64,000 nt of DNA, from NCBI RefSeq assembly GCF_002086815.1, contig NZ_MVID01000021.1, positions 1 to 64,000 of the forward strand. The letters run 5' to 3'. Origin of the DNA: Mycolicibacterium parafortuitum (GTDB taxonomy: Bacteria; Actinomycetota; Actinomycetes; Mycobacteriales; Mycobacteriaceae). Made by a program: the position numbers and the translations under genes. Shown here in pieces: positions 16,138-26,809 of this stretch. Numbering within the stretch: position 1 is the first letter of the stretch; every line of letters starts with the position of its first letter. The notes beneath the pieces were generated by a model, which searched no databases, was not told where the DNA came from, and was given only the letters and a program-made list of their open reading frames with translations.

Positions 16138-19100
16138 ATTTCTGTTGCAACACAACATTTTGGCCCGCCGACATCTCGCCGCGGGCCACGGACTCGCAGT
16201 GTGCCAGATGCAGCGGTGCGACCGGGTCGTCGGGCAGCAACATCGCACACTGCTCGAAAGCGCGCCGGGCCGCCTCGACGTCGCCGGCGTCGAACAGTGC
16301 GAACGCATCGTCATAGTGGGGGGCCGCGGCGCGTTTGGCTGCTCGCAGATCGTCCGAATCACCGTCGAACACTTCGTAAATCGTCACCGGGCGGCGCCGG
16401 TTGACCACCATCACCCGCTCCATCCGGCGCACATCGAACCCACAGGGTTCTGACAGCTTCGCCCGGGTGGCGTCGGAGATGAGCAAAGCGGATCCATAGC
16501 GCTTGTTGGTGCTTTCGATCCGGGCGGCCAGGTTCACCGCATCGCCGATCACCGTCAGCACCATCCGGTTGACACCGCCGACGAGCCCGACGCCGACCTT
16601 GCCGGTGTTGATCCCGATGCCGACCCGGATCTCGTCGGAGCCCACCGCGCGACGCTCCTCGTTGTGCTCACGCAGCGACCTCAGCATCGCCAGCCCCGCC
16701 CGTACCGCGTCGTCGGCGCATTCGAAGATCGCGAGGATCTCGTCACCGCGGACGTCCTGCACCAGACCGTTGCAGCTGACGATCGGCATCTCCACCGCGC
16801 GCAGGAATCCCATCGCGAGGTTGCCTGCCTCGGTGATGTCCATGTCCTCCAGGATCGCCGAGTACCCGCGGATATCGCTGATCAGGACTGTCATCTCGCG
16901 CTCCACGCGGTGTCCGGCGCGCACCAGTCGCAGATCGTCGATGTCGAGGATGCGCAGCACCTCGTTGGGCACGAAGCGCGACTGTGCGTCGATGAGTGAC
17001 TGCCGGTACTGGTCGGCCGCTTTCAGCCGGGCTTCCAGCTGGAAGTTCCACAGCGGCGCCGCGGCCTGCGCGCACAGGAACGACAGCGCCTCTTCCTGGT
17101 CGGGGGTGAAGCAGCCGGCGGCGTCCTTGTGCTGTGCGTAGATCACCCCGATCAGCTTGTCCTGCAACCGGATCGGAACCGCCAAGGCAGGGTCGCCGTC
17201 GCCCGGCTCCGATGCGCGGGGTACGCCGCTGAGCGCGGCGCGCCCGACGAGATCGGTGTTGTAGGCCGATTCGGCTCCGTTGCCCTCGACGGTGGACACC
17301 ACGCCGTCCTCATAGGCGGACCGGACGGACAGATCATCGGCCGAGCCGGTGAGCAACAGCACCCGGTCGGCCCCGGTGGTGTCGGCGACGGACTGCAGGA
17401 CGATGTTGGCCAGGTCGTACTCGGTGTGCGCGCCCGACAGTGCGCGCAGCAGTTGATGAGCTCCCACTGGGTCGACACCCGCTGTCTCCGGCCGTACCAG
17501 GTCGTGTCCGCCCAGCCAAGGATGTTCCTTGGCGAGCCATTCGGTGCGCACCGACAGGCCCAGGTTGAGCCAGCGCCGGTAGGCCGACTGCAGCATGTGG
17601 TCGCGGAAGGTGGTGCGCCCGGTCTCGGCGTAGACGGCGGCCGCCTCCTCGTGGGCGCGGGCGCTGATCATCGGCAGGTGGTTGTCGTCGGCCAGTTGAA
17701 TCGCCCGGTGCAGGTGACGCTCGGCGTCGTCGTACTTTCCTCGGACCCGTGCCCAGGCACCCTCGAGCAATGCGAGTGCGGCCGCGTAGTTCTCCGGCGA
17801 CCCCTCGGCCGCCTTGCGGTGCAGCGCCAGCGTCTGCTTCACGAAATGCGCGGTGGCCCGGTCCCGCGGTGCCTGCTGCATCATGCTCAACGCGCCGATC
17901 ATGTGCACCAGGGGCGCGATCGCGGTACCGGTCATCCCGCTGTCGTGCGCCATCACCTCCTCGGTCGCGGCGCACGCACCGGCGTGGTCGCCCGACCAGA
18001 AGTGCAGACCCTGCTTCATGATCGCGGCCTGGCTGAGGATCACCTCCTCTCCTTCGGCTGCGGCCGCGGGCACCACCTCGCGCTCGTCGTATCCGCTCTC
18101 GCCCGCGAGAAGCAGCACATCCTCGCAGCGTCCCATCAGGTTCAGCGCCATCTGCTGCATGGCCTGACAGGACCGCTTCGGAACGGGCATGGACTGCACG
18201 TCGGCGATCAGTGACTGCGCGAGCATGTCGATGTCGGCCAGCGGTGTGCCAACCCAGAAGGTCTGCGACAGCAGCGTCGCGGCCAGGAATCCGGCGCTCT
18301 CGCGGTCGCCCTGATCGAGGGCGGCGGCGATGTCGTCGCGCAGACTGCCCAGGCCGCTGCGCACCGGGTGCCGCCAGTGCCGGATGAAGCAGTAGTAGAG
18401 GAAGGCGGTTTCGGGACGGGCATCCTGATAGCCGGGTTGCTCGGCCAGCGCCATACCGGCCTCGCCGAACCGCTGGGCTCCGCGGTAGTCCCCGAGGATC
18501 ACCAGCAGCAGTCCGTAATTGGTCAGCATGCGGGGGGAGGACCGGGTGTGGCCGTGGGCCAGGGTCAGTTCGAGTTGTTTGCGCACCAGCAGCGGGAACA
18601 GGTTGGGCCGGGCGTTGTAGGACTCGTGGCACAGTGTCACCAGCATCCGGAGCTTTTCGACGACGAGCGGGTCCTCGCACAGGGGCAGGCCGAGGAGCTT
18701 CTCGTTGCTCCACCGGTTCATCGTCATCCGCATCCGCAGCACCGCGTTGGCGATGCGCGCCTTTCCGGGTTCGGTCGGCAGCGGTTCGCCGACGTCCGAC
18801 AGCGCCCGTAGTCCCTCGTCCATCGCCTCCTGCGGCCGGTCCATCGCGAACAGGCTCTTGACCCGCAGGTAGGCCAGGCGGAGCCGGTCGGCCTGCTCGG
18901 TCAGATGTCCTGCCGCCTCGTCGAGCAGCCGGTGCAACAGTCCGAAGTCCCCGGCCAGCAGCGCCGCATCCGCCGCTCCGAGCTGCAGTTCGCGGGTCGG
19001 GGACGGGTGGGTGAACCACCGATTGGTGCCGAGCAGGTCGAGCCCGCTGCGGAAGTAGGTCAGCGCCAGCGGGAACGACGCCTGTGCCCGGGCTCGCTCG

Positions 19101-20443
19101 GCGGCGCGGCGCAGCACGTCGGCGAACCCGATGCGCTCGGGGTCGTCTTCGGCGAGGAGCAGCCCGCCGGTCCCGGCGTGGCGGGCGGCCTCGAACAGCC
19201 GGTCCTCGCCCAGGCGGGTCAGCCGGCGGCCCAGCCGCAGGTGCACCTCCCGGCGCTGGTCCTCGGACAGGACCGCCCGGGCGGTCTCGCCGACCCGGTC
19301 ATGGCTGAAACGATAACGGGCATCGCGACTTATCGCGTTGGCGATGCGTCGCCCCTGCTTGTCGAGTGCGTCGATCAGGTGTAGTTCCATGCTCGACCAC
19401 AGCGCGTGCGATACCACTTCGGCGGGCAGACCCGCCGCAGCGGTCGCGTCGTCGAGGTCGAACTCCCCGCCGATGCAGGACAACGCGCCGAGAACCGTTC
19501 TGTCCGAAGGGCGCAGCAGGTTCAGGTGGTTGCCGAGGAACTCGGCTTCCGATGCGGAGATCTCGATCGAGGCCAGCACGCGCAGATCCCAGCCGGGCCG
19601 GCTGCTGGCGGTGCGGGGGATCAGCGCGCCGTCGTGCTGGGCGCGGTGGAACAGTTGACGGATCCGCAGCGGATTGCCACCGGTGCGTTGGTGGAATTCC
19701 GCTGCGACGGCGGTCAATTCCTGTGCCTCGCCGACCACGTCGGCGAGCAGGTCCTCGACGTCGGCTTGCTCCAAAGGCGCCAGTTCCAGGCTGCGGATCC
19801 CGGGGCTGTCGAAACCCGCTGCGGAGGAATCGAATTCACCGGAGCGATAGGTTCCGACGACCAGCACGTTGCGTGGCCCCACCGTCAGCAGCTCGTGGAG
19901 CAGCAGCAGCGAATCGTGATCGGCCCACTGGAGGTCGTCGATCGCGAGGATCAGAGTGCGGAACTGCGCCGTGGCCGCCACGAGTTGGATTGCCGCGCGA
20001 TGCAACCGGTGCCGGGCGTCAGAGGCGTCCACCTCGAGAACCGGTGCTGCCGTGCCGACCGACTCGGCCAGGGCCGGAACCAGTTCGGCCAGCACGGCGG
20101 GCAGCACCGCCGAGGTGTTGATCAGGCTGGTGCGCCAGCGGGTCCGTTCGGCGGGGGCGGTCGTGCCCATCGCCTGGACCAGACTGGTGAGGGCGGTGCC
20201 GATGGCGGTGTAGGGCGCGGGCGCGCCGTCGCGGCAGCGTCCATACGCGAAGATACAGTTGCGCGAGGCCACCTCGGCGCCGAACTTCTGCATGATCGTC
20301 GATTTGCCGACTCCGGGCACGCCGCTGAGCAGGACACATGCCCCGCCGCTGCGTTCAGCGGTCTCGACGGCGGCGCGCAACTCGGCGAGCTCACGTCGTC
20401 GATCTACGACGCGGCCGTCGATATCCAGCAACGGAACAGTCAC
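16136..20443 (-). CDS. AAA ATPase - GAF - class III nucleotide cyclase
   Basis: A 1,435-residue multidomain regulator. An N-terminal ATPase has Walker A GVPGVGKST (residues 41-49) and Walker B LAIDDLQW (about 166-173). A long helical TPR-like region follows, then a GAF-type domain (about 1005-1130) and a class III cyclase domain (about 1180-1370). Cyclase metal residues are present (LISDIRGYS; RGDEILAIF), as is the Asn/Arg transition-state pair in NLAARIES. The purine-specifying Lys, normally three residues before the Gly of the GD motif, appears to be Asp, so substrate or activity is uncertain. The start is GTG with AAGGGGA upstream. It precedes the HK97-like operon on the same strand. Confidence 0.85.
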   Translation of the reverse strand: MTVPLLDIDGRVVDRRRELAELRAAVETAERSGGACVLLSGVPGVGKSTIMQKFGAEVASRNCIFAYGRCRDGAPAPYTAIGTALTSLVQAMGTTAPAERTRWRTSLINTSAVLPAVLAELVPALAESVGTAAPVLEVDASDARHRLHRAAIQLVAATAQFRTLILAIDDLQWADHDSLLLLHELLTVGPRNVLVVGTYRSGEFDSSAAGFDSPGIRSLELAPLEQADVEDLLADVVGEAQELTAVAAEFHQRTGGNPLRIRQLFHRAQHDGALIPRTASSRPGWDLRVLASIEISASEAEFLGNHLNLLRPSDRTVLGALSCIGGEFDLDDATAAAGLPAEVVSHALWSSMELHLIDALDKQGRRIANAISRDARYRFSHDRVGETARAVLSEDQRREVHLRLGRRLTRLGEDRLFEAARHAGTGGLLLAEDDPERIGFADVLRRAAERARAQASFPLALTYFRSGLDLLGTNRWFTHPSPTRELQLGAADAALLAGDFGLLHRLLDEAAGHLTEQADRLRLAYLRVKSLFAMDRPQEAMDEGLRALSDVGEPLPTEPGKARIANAVLRMRMTMNRWSNEKLLGLPLCEDPLVVEKLRMLVTLCHESYNARPNLFPLLVRKQLELTLAHGHTRSSPRMLTNYGLLLVILGDYRGAQRFGEAGMALAEQPGYQDARPETAFLYYCFIRHWRHPVRSGLGSLRDDIAAALDQGDRESAGFLAATLLSQTFWVGTPLADIDMLAQSLIADVQSMPVPKRSCQAMQQMALNLMGRCEDVLLLAGESGYDEREVVPAAAAEGEEVILSQAAIMKQGLHFWSGDHAGACAATEEVMAHDSGMTGTAIAPLVHMIGALSMMQQAPRDRATAHFVKQTLALHRKAAEGSPENYAAALALLEGAWARVRGKYDDAERHLHRAIQLADDNHLPMISARAHEEAAAVYAETGRTTFRDHMLQSAYRRWLNLGLSVRTEWLAKEHPWLGGHDLVRPETAGVDPVGAHQLLRALSGAHTEYDLANIVLQSVADTTGADRVLLLTGSADDLSVRSAYEDGVVSTVEGNGAESAYNTDLVGRAALSGVPRASEPGDGDPALAVPIRLQDKLIGVIYAQHKDAAGCFTPDQEEALSFLCAQAAAPLWNFQLEARLKAADQYRQSLIDAQSRFVPNEVLRILDIDDLRLVRAGHRVEREMTVLISDIRGYSAILEDMDITEAGNLAMGFLRAVEMPIVSCNGLVQDVRGDEILAIFECADDAVRAGLAMLRSLREHNEERRAVGSDEIRVGIGINTGKVGVGLVGGVNRMVLTVIGDAVNLAARIESTNKRYGSALLISDATRAKLSEPCGFDVRRMERVMVVNRRRPVTIYEVFDGDSDDLRAAKRAAAPHYDDAFALFDAGDVEAARRAFEQCAMLLPDDPVAPLHLAHCESVARGEMSAGQNVVLQQK

Positions 20444-20544
20444 TGCGTCGCGTCCCCTTCGAACGGATCAGGTCCTCATGCTATTGACCTGGCCGTCGGG
20501 GCGCATCCAGTATGGCGACACGCGATGACCGGAAACGGCGTGAT

Positions 20545-21744
20545 CTACAGGCGTTCGATGATGGTCGCGTTGGCCATCCCGCCGCCCTCGCACATCGTCT
20601 GCAGCGCGTAGCGGCCGTCGCGCTGCTCGAGCGCGTTGACGAGCGTGGTCATGATCCGCGCACCGCTGGCGCCGAGCGGGTGTCCGATCGCGATCGCACC
20701 GCCGTTGACGTTTGTCTTCAGGAGAAGTTCGGAGTCAGATCGTCCTCCGAGCTCCGCCGCCCATGCGAGCACGACAGGGGCGAACGCCTCGTTGACCTCG
20801 AACAGGTCGATGTCGGCCAGGCTCAGCCCGGATCTCGCCAGCACCTTCTCGGTCGCCGGGATGACCCCGGTCAGCATGTACAGCGGATCCGAGCCGACGG
20901 CGACGGTCGTGTGCACCCGGGCCAGCGGGCGCAGGCCGAGCCGGCGGGCCGCCGCACCGCTGGTGATCATCACCGCGGCGCTGCCGTCCGACAGCGGCGA
21001 CGAGTTGCCCGGCGTGATCCGCCAGTCGATCTGCGGGAACCTGGCGCCGATCGCCTCGTTGTAGAACGCGGGCCGCAGCCCGGCCAGCGTGTCGACCGTG
21101 GTGTCGGGGCGGACGATCTCGTCGGCGGTCAGCCCCGCGATCGGGATGAGCTCGTTGTCGAACAGTCCGTCCTTGGCGGCGCGGGCGGCCTTCTGGTGGC
21201 TCTGTGCGGAGAACTCGTCGAGCCGGCTGCGGGACAGGTCCCACTTCGCGGCGATCAGTTCGGCGCTGATGCCCTGGGCGACCAACCCGTCGGGATAGCG
21301 GGCGGTCATGTCGAGGCCGAACGGGTTGCTGCCCGGCAGCACCGACGAGCCCATCGGTACGCGGCCCATCGACTCCACGCCCGCGGCGATCACGACGTCG
21401 TACGCGCCGGCGAGCACGCCGTGCGCGGCGAAGCTGATCGCCTGCTGGCTGCTGCCGCACTGGCGGTCGACGGTGGTGCCGGGAACGCTCTCCGGGAAGC
21501 CGGCGCCGAGCAGCGCGTTGCGCGCGATGTTCACCGCCTGGTCACCGACCTGGGTCACCGCGCCGGCGATCACGTCGTCGACCTCGGCCGGATCCACGCC
21601 GGTGCGTGCCACCAGTTCGCGCAGGCTGTGTGCGAGCAGGTCGGCAGGCAGGACGTCGTGCAGCGCGCCGGTGGCCTTGCCCTTGCCGACCGGGGTGCGT
21701 ACCGCCCCGACGATCACGGCGTCGCGGTCCGAGTATGTGGTCAT
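20545..21744 (-). CDS. Thiolase (acetyl-CoA acetyltransferase family)
   Basis: A 399-residue thiolase. The acylated Cys lies in DRQCGSSQQA (about residue 91), the active-site His in GHPLGASGARI (about 350), and the C-terminal Cys in CEGGGMANATI (about 380), where most thiolases have C-x-G-G-G. It cleaves or forms 3-ketoacyl-CoA; beta-oxidation or degradation of a ring or side-chain substrate is likely. The ATG at 21744 has AGGAGG directly upstream. It is divergent from an HxlR regulator gene 91 bp away, which probably controls it. Confidence 0.92.
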   Translation of the reverse strand: MTTYSDRDAVIVGAVRTPVGKGKATGALHDVLPADLLAHSLRELVARTGVDPAEVDDVIAGAVTQVGDQAVNIARNALLGAGFPESVPGTTVDRQCGSSQQAISFAAHGVLAGAYDVVIAAGVESMGRVPMGSSVLPGSNPFGLDMTARYPDGLVAQGISAELIAAKWDLSRSRLDEFSAQSHQKAARAAKDGLFDNELIPIAGLTADEIVRPDTTVDTLAGLRPAFYNEAIGARFPQIDWRITPGNSSPLSDGSAAVMITSGAAARRLGLRPLARVHTTVAVGSDPLYMLTGVIPATEKVLARSGLSLADIDLFEVNEAFAPVVLAWAAELGGRSDSELLLKTNVNGGAIAIGHPLGASGARIMTTLVNALEQRDGRYALQTMCEGGGMANATIIERL

Positions 21745-21770
21745 GTGTCCTCCTGCTCCGCGCTGAGTAC

Positions 21771-21801
21771 TACTCTGTATACCTAGATGTAACACCTAGG
21801 T
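21771..21801. promoter_or_regulatory. Candidate HxlR operator / divergent promoter
   Basis: The 91-bp gap between thiolase and hxlR-type genes has an A+T-rich core with ACCTAG at 21781-21786 and again at 21794-21799. The second copy is part of the perfect palindrome ACCTAGGT (21794-21801), and GTATAC lies just upstream. Repeated or palindromic sites between a regulator and a divergent target are the usual operator location for HxlR proteins. Confidence 0.4.
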
Positions 21802-21835
21802 TCAGTCAGAACAACCCAGCTGTGGAGTGACGTAC

Positions 21836-22315
21836 ATGACAGTGCTGCAGGGGCCCCTCGCCGATCGCTCGAAGTGGTCGGCGATCGGCCGGTGCCCGAT
21901 CGAGAAGACGATGGCACTGGTCGGCACCAAATCGGCCATGCTGTTGATGAGGGAGGCCTACTACGGGACCACCCGCTTCGACGACTTCGCGCGGCGAGTC
22001 GGAATCACCAAGGCCGCGACGTCGGCCCGGCTCTCGGAGCTGGTGGAGGCGGGATTGCTGACCAAGCGGCCGTACCGCGAGCCCGGTCAGCGGGTCCGCG
22101 ACGAATACGTGCTGACCGAGGCCGGGACGGAGTTCATGCCGGTGGTGTGGGCGATGTTCGAGTGGGGGCGCAGGCACCTCGACGATTCACAGCTGCGCCT
22201 GACCCATCTGGGCTGCGGCGCGCAGGCCGGGGTCGAGATCGTTTGTGCCGAAGGGCATCCCGTTCCGCCTGACGAGCTGGGCATTCGACTCGCCAGGCAG
22301 AACGGGAACCCGTGA
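21836..22315 (+). CDS. HxlR-family winged-helix transcriptional regulator
   Basis: A 159-residue regulator with the HxlR hallmarks: Cys-Pro-Ile-Glu (RCPIEKTMALVGTKSAMLLM) at the start of the domain, a FDDFARRVGITKAATSARL recognition-helix region, and a wing (LLTKRPYREPGQR) followed by YVLTEAG. The C-terminal 50 residues extend beyond the core and contain three Cys. I use the ATG at 21836, with GGAG 8 nt upstream, not the GTG at 21827. Gene order suggests that it controls the divergent thiolase. Its stop codon abuts that of the convergent BtpA gene, the junction forming the palindrome CGTGATCACG (22311-22320). Confidence 0.88.
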   Translation: MTVLQGPLADRSKWSAIGRCPIEKTMALVGTKSAMLLMREAYYGTTRFDDFARRVGITKAATSARLSELVEAGLLTKRPYREPGQRVRDEYVLTEAGTEFMPVVWAMFEWGRRHLDDSQLRLTHLGCGAQAGVEIVCAEGHPVPPDELGIRLARQNGNP

Positions 22316-23137
22316 TCACGCCAGTTGGGCGCGGAACTCCTTGGCGGCTCCCATGAGTTCCTCGACGCGGGACTTCTCGGCCGCGTTGGCGAACAGGCCG
22401 TCCTTCTTGAAATAGGTTCCGACGACGGCGCCGTCGGCGATGCTGAGCTGGGCGGCCACGTTCTCGGCCTTCACCCCGGTGTTGACGAACACCGGGGTGT
22501 CTCCGGCCGCCGACTTCACGGTGCGCAGCGCATCGGTGTCGGTCGGCGCGCCTGCCGTGGCACCCGAGACGCAGATCCCGTCGGGAGCGGTGGCGAACAC
22601 GGTGGTGCGGGTGATCGAGGCCAGGTCACGGTCGGCGAGGTACTTCGCGGACTCCGGGACGATGTTGAACAGCAGCTTGACCCCGGCGCCGCCGACGCGG
22701 GCGCGGTGGCGGGCCACCTCACCGACGTTGGTGTCCCACAGGCCGAAGTCACTGGCGTAGACGCCGGTGAAGATCTCGCGGACGAACTGCGCGCCGGTGG
22801 CCACCGCCAGGTCGATCGACGCCCGGCCGTCCCACAGCACGTTCACGCCGTAAGGCACCGAGATGTCGGGCAGCAGTTCACCGATGATGCGGGCCATCGT
22901 GATCGCGGTGATCGGCTCGGTCTTGGTCAGGTAGGGCAGGCTGAACTCGTTGCTGATCATGACGGCGTCGACGCCGCCGCCCTGCAGTGCCTCGAGTTCG
23001 GTGCGGGCCCGGTTCACGATCGCAGAGATGCCGGCCGCGGAGTCGTAGCCGGGGTCGCCGGGCAGCGCTGACAGATGCAGCATGGCGATGACGGGCTTAC
23101 GTACGCCGAAGACCTCGTCGATCCAGGTGGTGGTCAC
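22316..23137 (-). CDS. BtpA/SgcQ family protein
   Basis: A 273-residue TIM-barrel protein of the BtpA family, recognisable by KPVIAMLHLSALPGDPGY at the start, GGGVDAVMISNEFSLPY, and the C-terminal ADGAVVGTYFKKDG. Family members occur both with photosystem I assembly and, as SgcQ types, in sugar operons; their reaction is not established. Here it is the last gene of a polyol or sugar operon, which supports a catabolic role. The start is GTG with GAAAGG upstream. Confidence 0.85.
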   Translation of the reverse strand: MTTTWIDEVFGVRKPVIAMLHLSALPGDPGYDSAAGISAIVNRARTELEALQGGGVDAVMISNEFSLPYLTKTEPITAITMARIIGELLPDISVPYGVNVLWDGRASIDLAVATGAQFVREIFTGVYASDFGLWDTNVGEVARHRARVGGAGVKLLFNIVPESAKYLADRDLASITRTTVFATAPDGICVSGATAGAPTDTDALRTVKSAAGDTPVFVNTGVKAENVAAQLSIADGAVVGTYFKKDGLFANAAEKSRVEELMGAAKEFRAQLA

Positions 23138-23187
23138 TGTATTGCCTTTCTGTAACGGGGAATTCGTGGGGACCGGCGGGGTGCCGC

Positions 23188-23958
23188 TCAGTCCATGTAG
23201 GCGCCGCCGTTGACGGCCAGCGCCTCACCGGTGATGAAGCGGGCGTCGTCGGACAGCAGGAACGCCACCGCGCGGGCGACGTCGTCGGCCTGTTCCAGCC
23301 GGCCCAGCGGGGTGTCGGCGATCATCATGGACCGCACACCCTCCGGGGTGGTGCCGCGCAGTTCGGCTTCCCACTCCAGTTCCCTTGACTGCATAGGGGT
23401 TTCGACGAACCCCGGACACACGCAGTTGACGGTGATGCCGTGCTCGCCCAGCTCGTAGGCCATCGCCTGGGTCAGCCCGACGACGCCGAACTTCGACGCG
23501 ACGTAGTCCGCCAGGAACGGGACGCGGCCCTGCTTGCCCGCCATCGAGGCGGTGTTCACGATCGTGCCCGGCTGTCCGGAGCGGACCATCTCGCGCGCGG
23601 CCGCCTGACCGCACACGAACACGCCCTTGAGGTTCACGTCGATGGTCTGGTCGAAGCGCTCGACCGGGGCCTCCAGGAAGCGGTGCATGAAGGAGATGCC
23701 GGCGTTGCTGACCCACGCGTCGAGGCCGAACCGTCCGGCGACGTCGGCGGCGACGGCCGCGGCGGCATCGGGGGAGGTGACGTCGAGCTGGACGGCTTCG
23801 TGACCGGCGGACGACTCGGGGAGGGACTCGGCCACCTCGCGTGCCGCGTCGGCGTTGACGTCGGTGACGATCACCCGCCAATTGCGTTGCGCCAGTGTGT
23901 TGGCGATCGCGCGGCCGATGCCGGATCCCGCGCCGGTCACCACGACTGTTCTGCTCAT
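23188..23958 (-). CDS. Short-chain dehydrogenase, probable polyol dehydrogenase
   Basis: A 256-residue classical SDR: TGAGSGIGRA at residues 8-17, the acidic residue after the second strand (VTDVN) favouring NAD, N-A-G near residue 87, catalytic Ser in N-T-A-S-M and Tyr-x-x-x-Lys in YVASK (about residue 155). Its place in an operon with a sugar kinase and ABC transporter suggests that it oxidises the imported polyol to a ketose, which the FGGY kinase then phosphorylates. The exact substrate is not readable. Confidence 0.88.
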   Translation of the reverse strand: MSRTVVVTGAGSGIGRAIANTLAQRNWRVIVTDVNADAAREVAESLPESSAGHEAVQLDVTSPDAAAAVAADVAGRFGLDAWVSNAGISFMHRFLEAPVERFDQTIDVNLKGVFVCGQAAAREMVRSGQPGTIVNTASMAGKQGRVPFLADYVASKFGVVGLTQAMAYELGEHGITVNCVCPGFVETPMQSRELEWEAELRGTTPEGVRSMMIADTPLGRLEQADDVARAVAFLLSDDARFITGEALAVNGGAYMD

Positions 23959-23984
23959 CTGTAGTTCTCGTTTCCTATCTTGTT

Positions 23985-25046
<1,062 letters not shown>

Positions 25047-25068
25047 GGTGCGCAAAACCTATCTGTAT

Positions 25069-25896
25069 CTAGAACTTCACCGCGCCGCCGCTGATGCCCT
25101 GCACCAGCTTGCGTTGGATGAAGAAGCTCGCGATGACGACGGGGACGACGGCGATCAGGATCGCGGCGCTCATCGAGCCGATCTGCACCCCGCGGAACGT
25201 GTTGAATCCGGCGATGGCCACCGGCAGGATGGCGGCCTTGCCCGGGGCCAGGATCAGTCCGTAGAACAGGTCGTTCCACGACAGCGTGAACCCGAAGATG
25301 GCCGACGCGCCGATGCCGGGCAGCACCTGGGGGAGCACCACCAGCCGGAACGCGGCGAACCGGGTGAAACCGTCGACCTGGGCCTGCTCCTCCAGCGAGC
25401 GCGGTACCGCCTCGAAGAAACCGATCAGGAACCAGGTCACCACCGGCAGAACGAAACTCAGGTGCGCGAAGATCACCGGTATCAGCGTGTCGGTCAGCCG
25501 CAGCGCGTAGGCCATCGTCAGGAACGGGAACACCAGCACCGCGGGCGGGAGCACCTGGGCGGCCAGCATGCCGAACCGCGTCAGGGTGCCACCGGCCCGG
25601 AACCGGGCGATCGCGTAAGCGCCCATGCTGCCGACCACGACGCTGATGCCGACGGTCACCAACGCGACCAGAGCGCTGCGGCCCGCGGCACCGAGGATGC
25701 CCGAGGACAGCACGTTGTGCCACGCCGAGAAGTCCGGCGTGAACGTCAACAGGAACGGATCGTTGAGCTGCTCAGCCGTTTTCACGCTGGCCAGCGCGAT
25801 CCACACGATCGGGAACAGCACCGAGATGCCCGCCGCCCACAGCAGCGTCACCCGCAGCACCGTCACCACAGAGATTCGGTTCACGGCTCGGTTCAC
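25069..25896 (-). CDS. ABC sugar transporter permease, MalG/UgpE type
   Basis: A 275-residue inner-membrane permease with six predicted helices. The EAA loop is near residues 185-205 (EEQAQVDGFTRFAAFRLVVLP), which is the contact with the ATPase. The GTG at 25896 overlaps the stop of the first permease gene (GTGA), so the two halves are translationally coupled. A second in-frame GTG lies at 25884. Confidence 0.92.
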   Translation of the reverse strand: MNRAVNRISVVTVLRVTLLWAAGISVLFPIVWIALASVKTAEQLNDPFLLTFTPDFSAWHNVLSSGILGAAGRSALVALVTVGISVVVGSMGAYAIARFRAGGTLTRFGMLAAQVLPPAVLVFPFLTMAYALRLTDTLIPVIFAHLSFVLPVVTWFLIGFFEAVPRSLEEQAQVDGFTRFAAFRLVVLPQVLPGIGASAIFGFTLSWNDLFYGLILAPGKAAILPVAIAGFNTFRGVQIGSMSAAILIAVVPVVIASFFIQRKLVQGISGGAVKF

Positions 25897-26756
25897 TTGG
25901 CCGCCTCCCGGGTCTTGGTCTTCTCCATCCGCCGGAACGCGACCACGATGACCGCCAGCACCAGCACGAGGACCACGAACGCCATCGACGACGCGGACCC
26001 GAGCCGGAAGAACTGGATCCCGGTCTGATAGATGAAGTACTGCAACGTCTCTGTCTCGGTGCCCGGCCCGCCGCGGGTGGTCGCGAAGACGTACTCGAAG
26101 ACCTTCATGGCATCGAGGGAGCGCAGCAGGATCGCCACCACCAGCACCGGGGCCAGCAGCGGCAGGGTCACCCGCCGCAGCACGTAGAAGCCGCCGGCGC
26201 CGTCGACACGGGCGGCGTCGAGCGGTTCCTTCGGAATGGACTCCAGCCCGGCGAGCAGCAACAGCACCATGAACGGCGTCCACTGCCAGACGTCGATGAA
26301 CGCCAGGGTGTACAGCGCCCGACCGGGTCCGAAGAAGTCGTAGTCGATGCCGATGGAGTGCAGCATCGCCGGGATCGCGCCGAGCTGGTCGTTGAGCAGG
26401 AAGCGGAACGTCAGCCCGACCGCGATCGGCGTGATGAACATCGGCGCCAGCAGCATCGACCGGGTGAGGTCGCGTGCCCAGCGCTGCTTCTGCAGTGCCA
26501 GCGCGATCGCCAGCCCGATCACCAGTTCCAGGCCGACGGCGACCAGCACGTAGATCGCGGTGGTGCCGAAGGCATTCCAGAACGCGCCGTCACCGAACGT
26601 CGCGACGAAGTTGTCCGCGCCGACGATCTCGGGCGCACCGCGGTCGGTGAGTTTGTAGTCGGTGACGCTGAGGTAGGCCGCGTACCCCAGGGGGAAACCG
26701 ACCACCCCGACGAAAAGCGCGACGAGGGGGGCGACCATGCCGTGTTGAAATTTCAC
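25893..26756 (-). CDS. ABC sugar transporter permease, MalF/UgpA type
   Basis: A 287-residue permease with six predicted transmembrane helices and an EAA loop (KEPLDAARVDGAGGFYVLRR, about residues 185-205). It pairs with the downstream MalG-type permease to form the membrane channel. The start is GTG at 26756 with AAAGGAG (26773-26767) upstream. It sits 53 bp after the binding-protein gene. Confidence 0.92.
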   Translation of the reverse strand: MKFQHGMVAPLVALFVGVVGFPLGYAAYLSVTDYKLTDRGAPEIVGADNFVATFGDGAFWNAFGTTAIYVLVAVGLELVIGLAIALALQKQRWARDLTRSMLLAPMFITPIAVGLTFRFLLNDQLGAIPAMLHSIGIDYDFFGPGRALYTLAFIDVWQWTPFMVLLLLAGLESIPKEPLDAARVDGAGGFYVLRRVTLPLLAPVLVVAILLRSLDAMKVFEYVFATTRGGPGTETETLQYFIYQTGIQFFRLGSASSMAFVVLVLVLAVIVVAFRRMEKTKTREAAK

Positions 26757-26809
26757 GGTGGCCTCGCTCCTTTCGTGGGTGGTCGGTTTCCCGGCTGGGA
26801 AAGGGCTTG

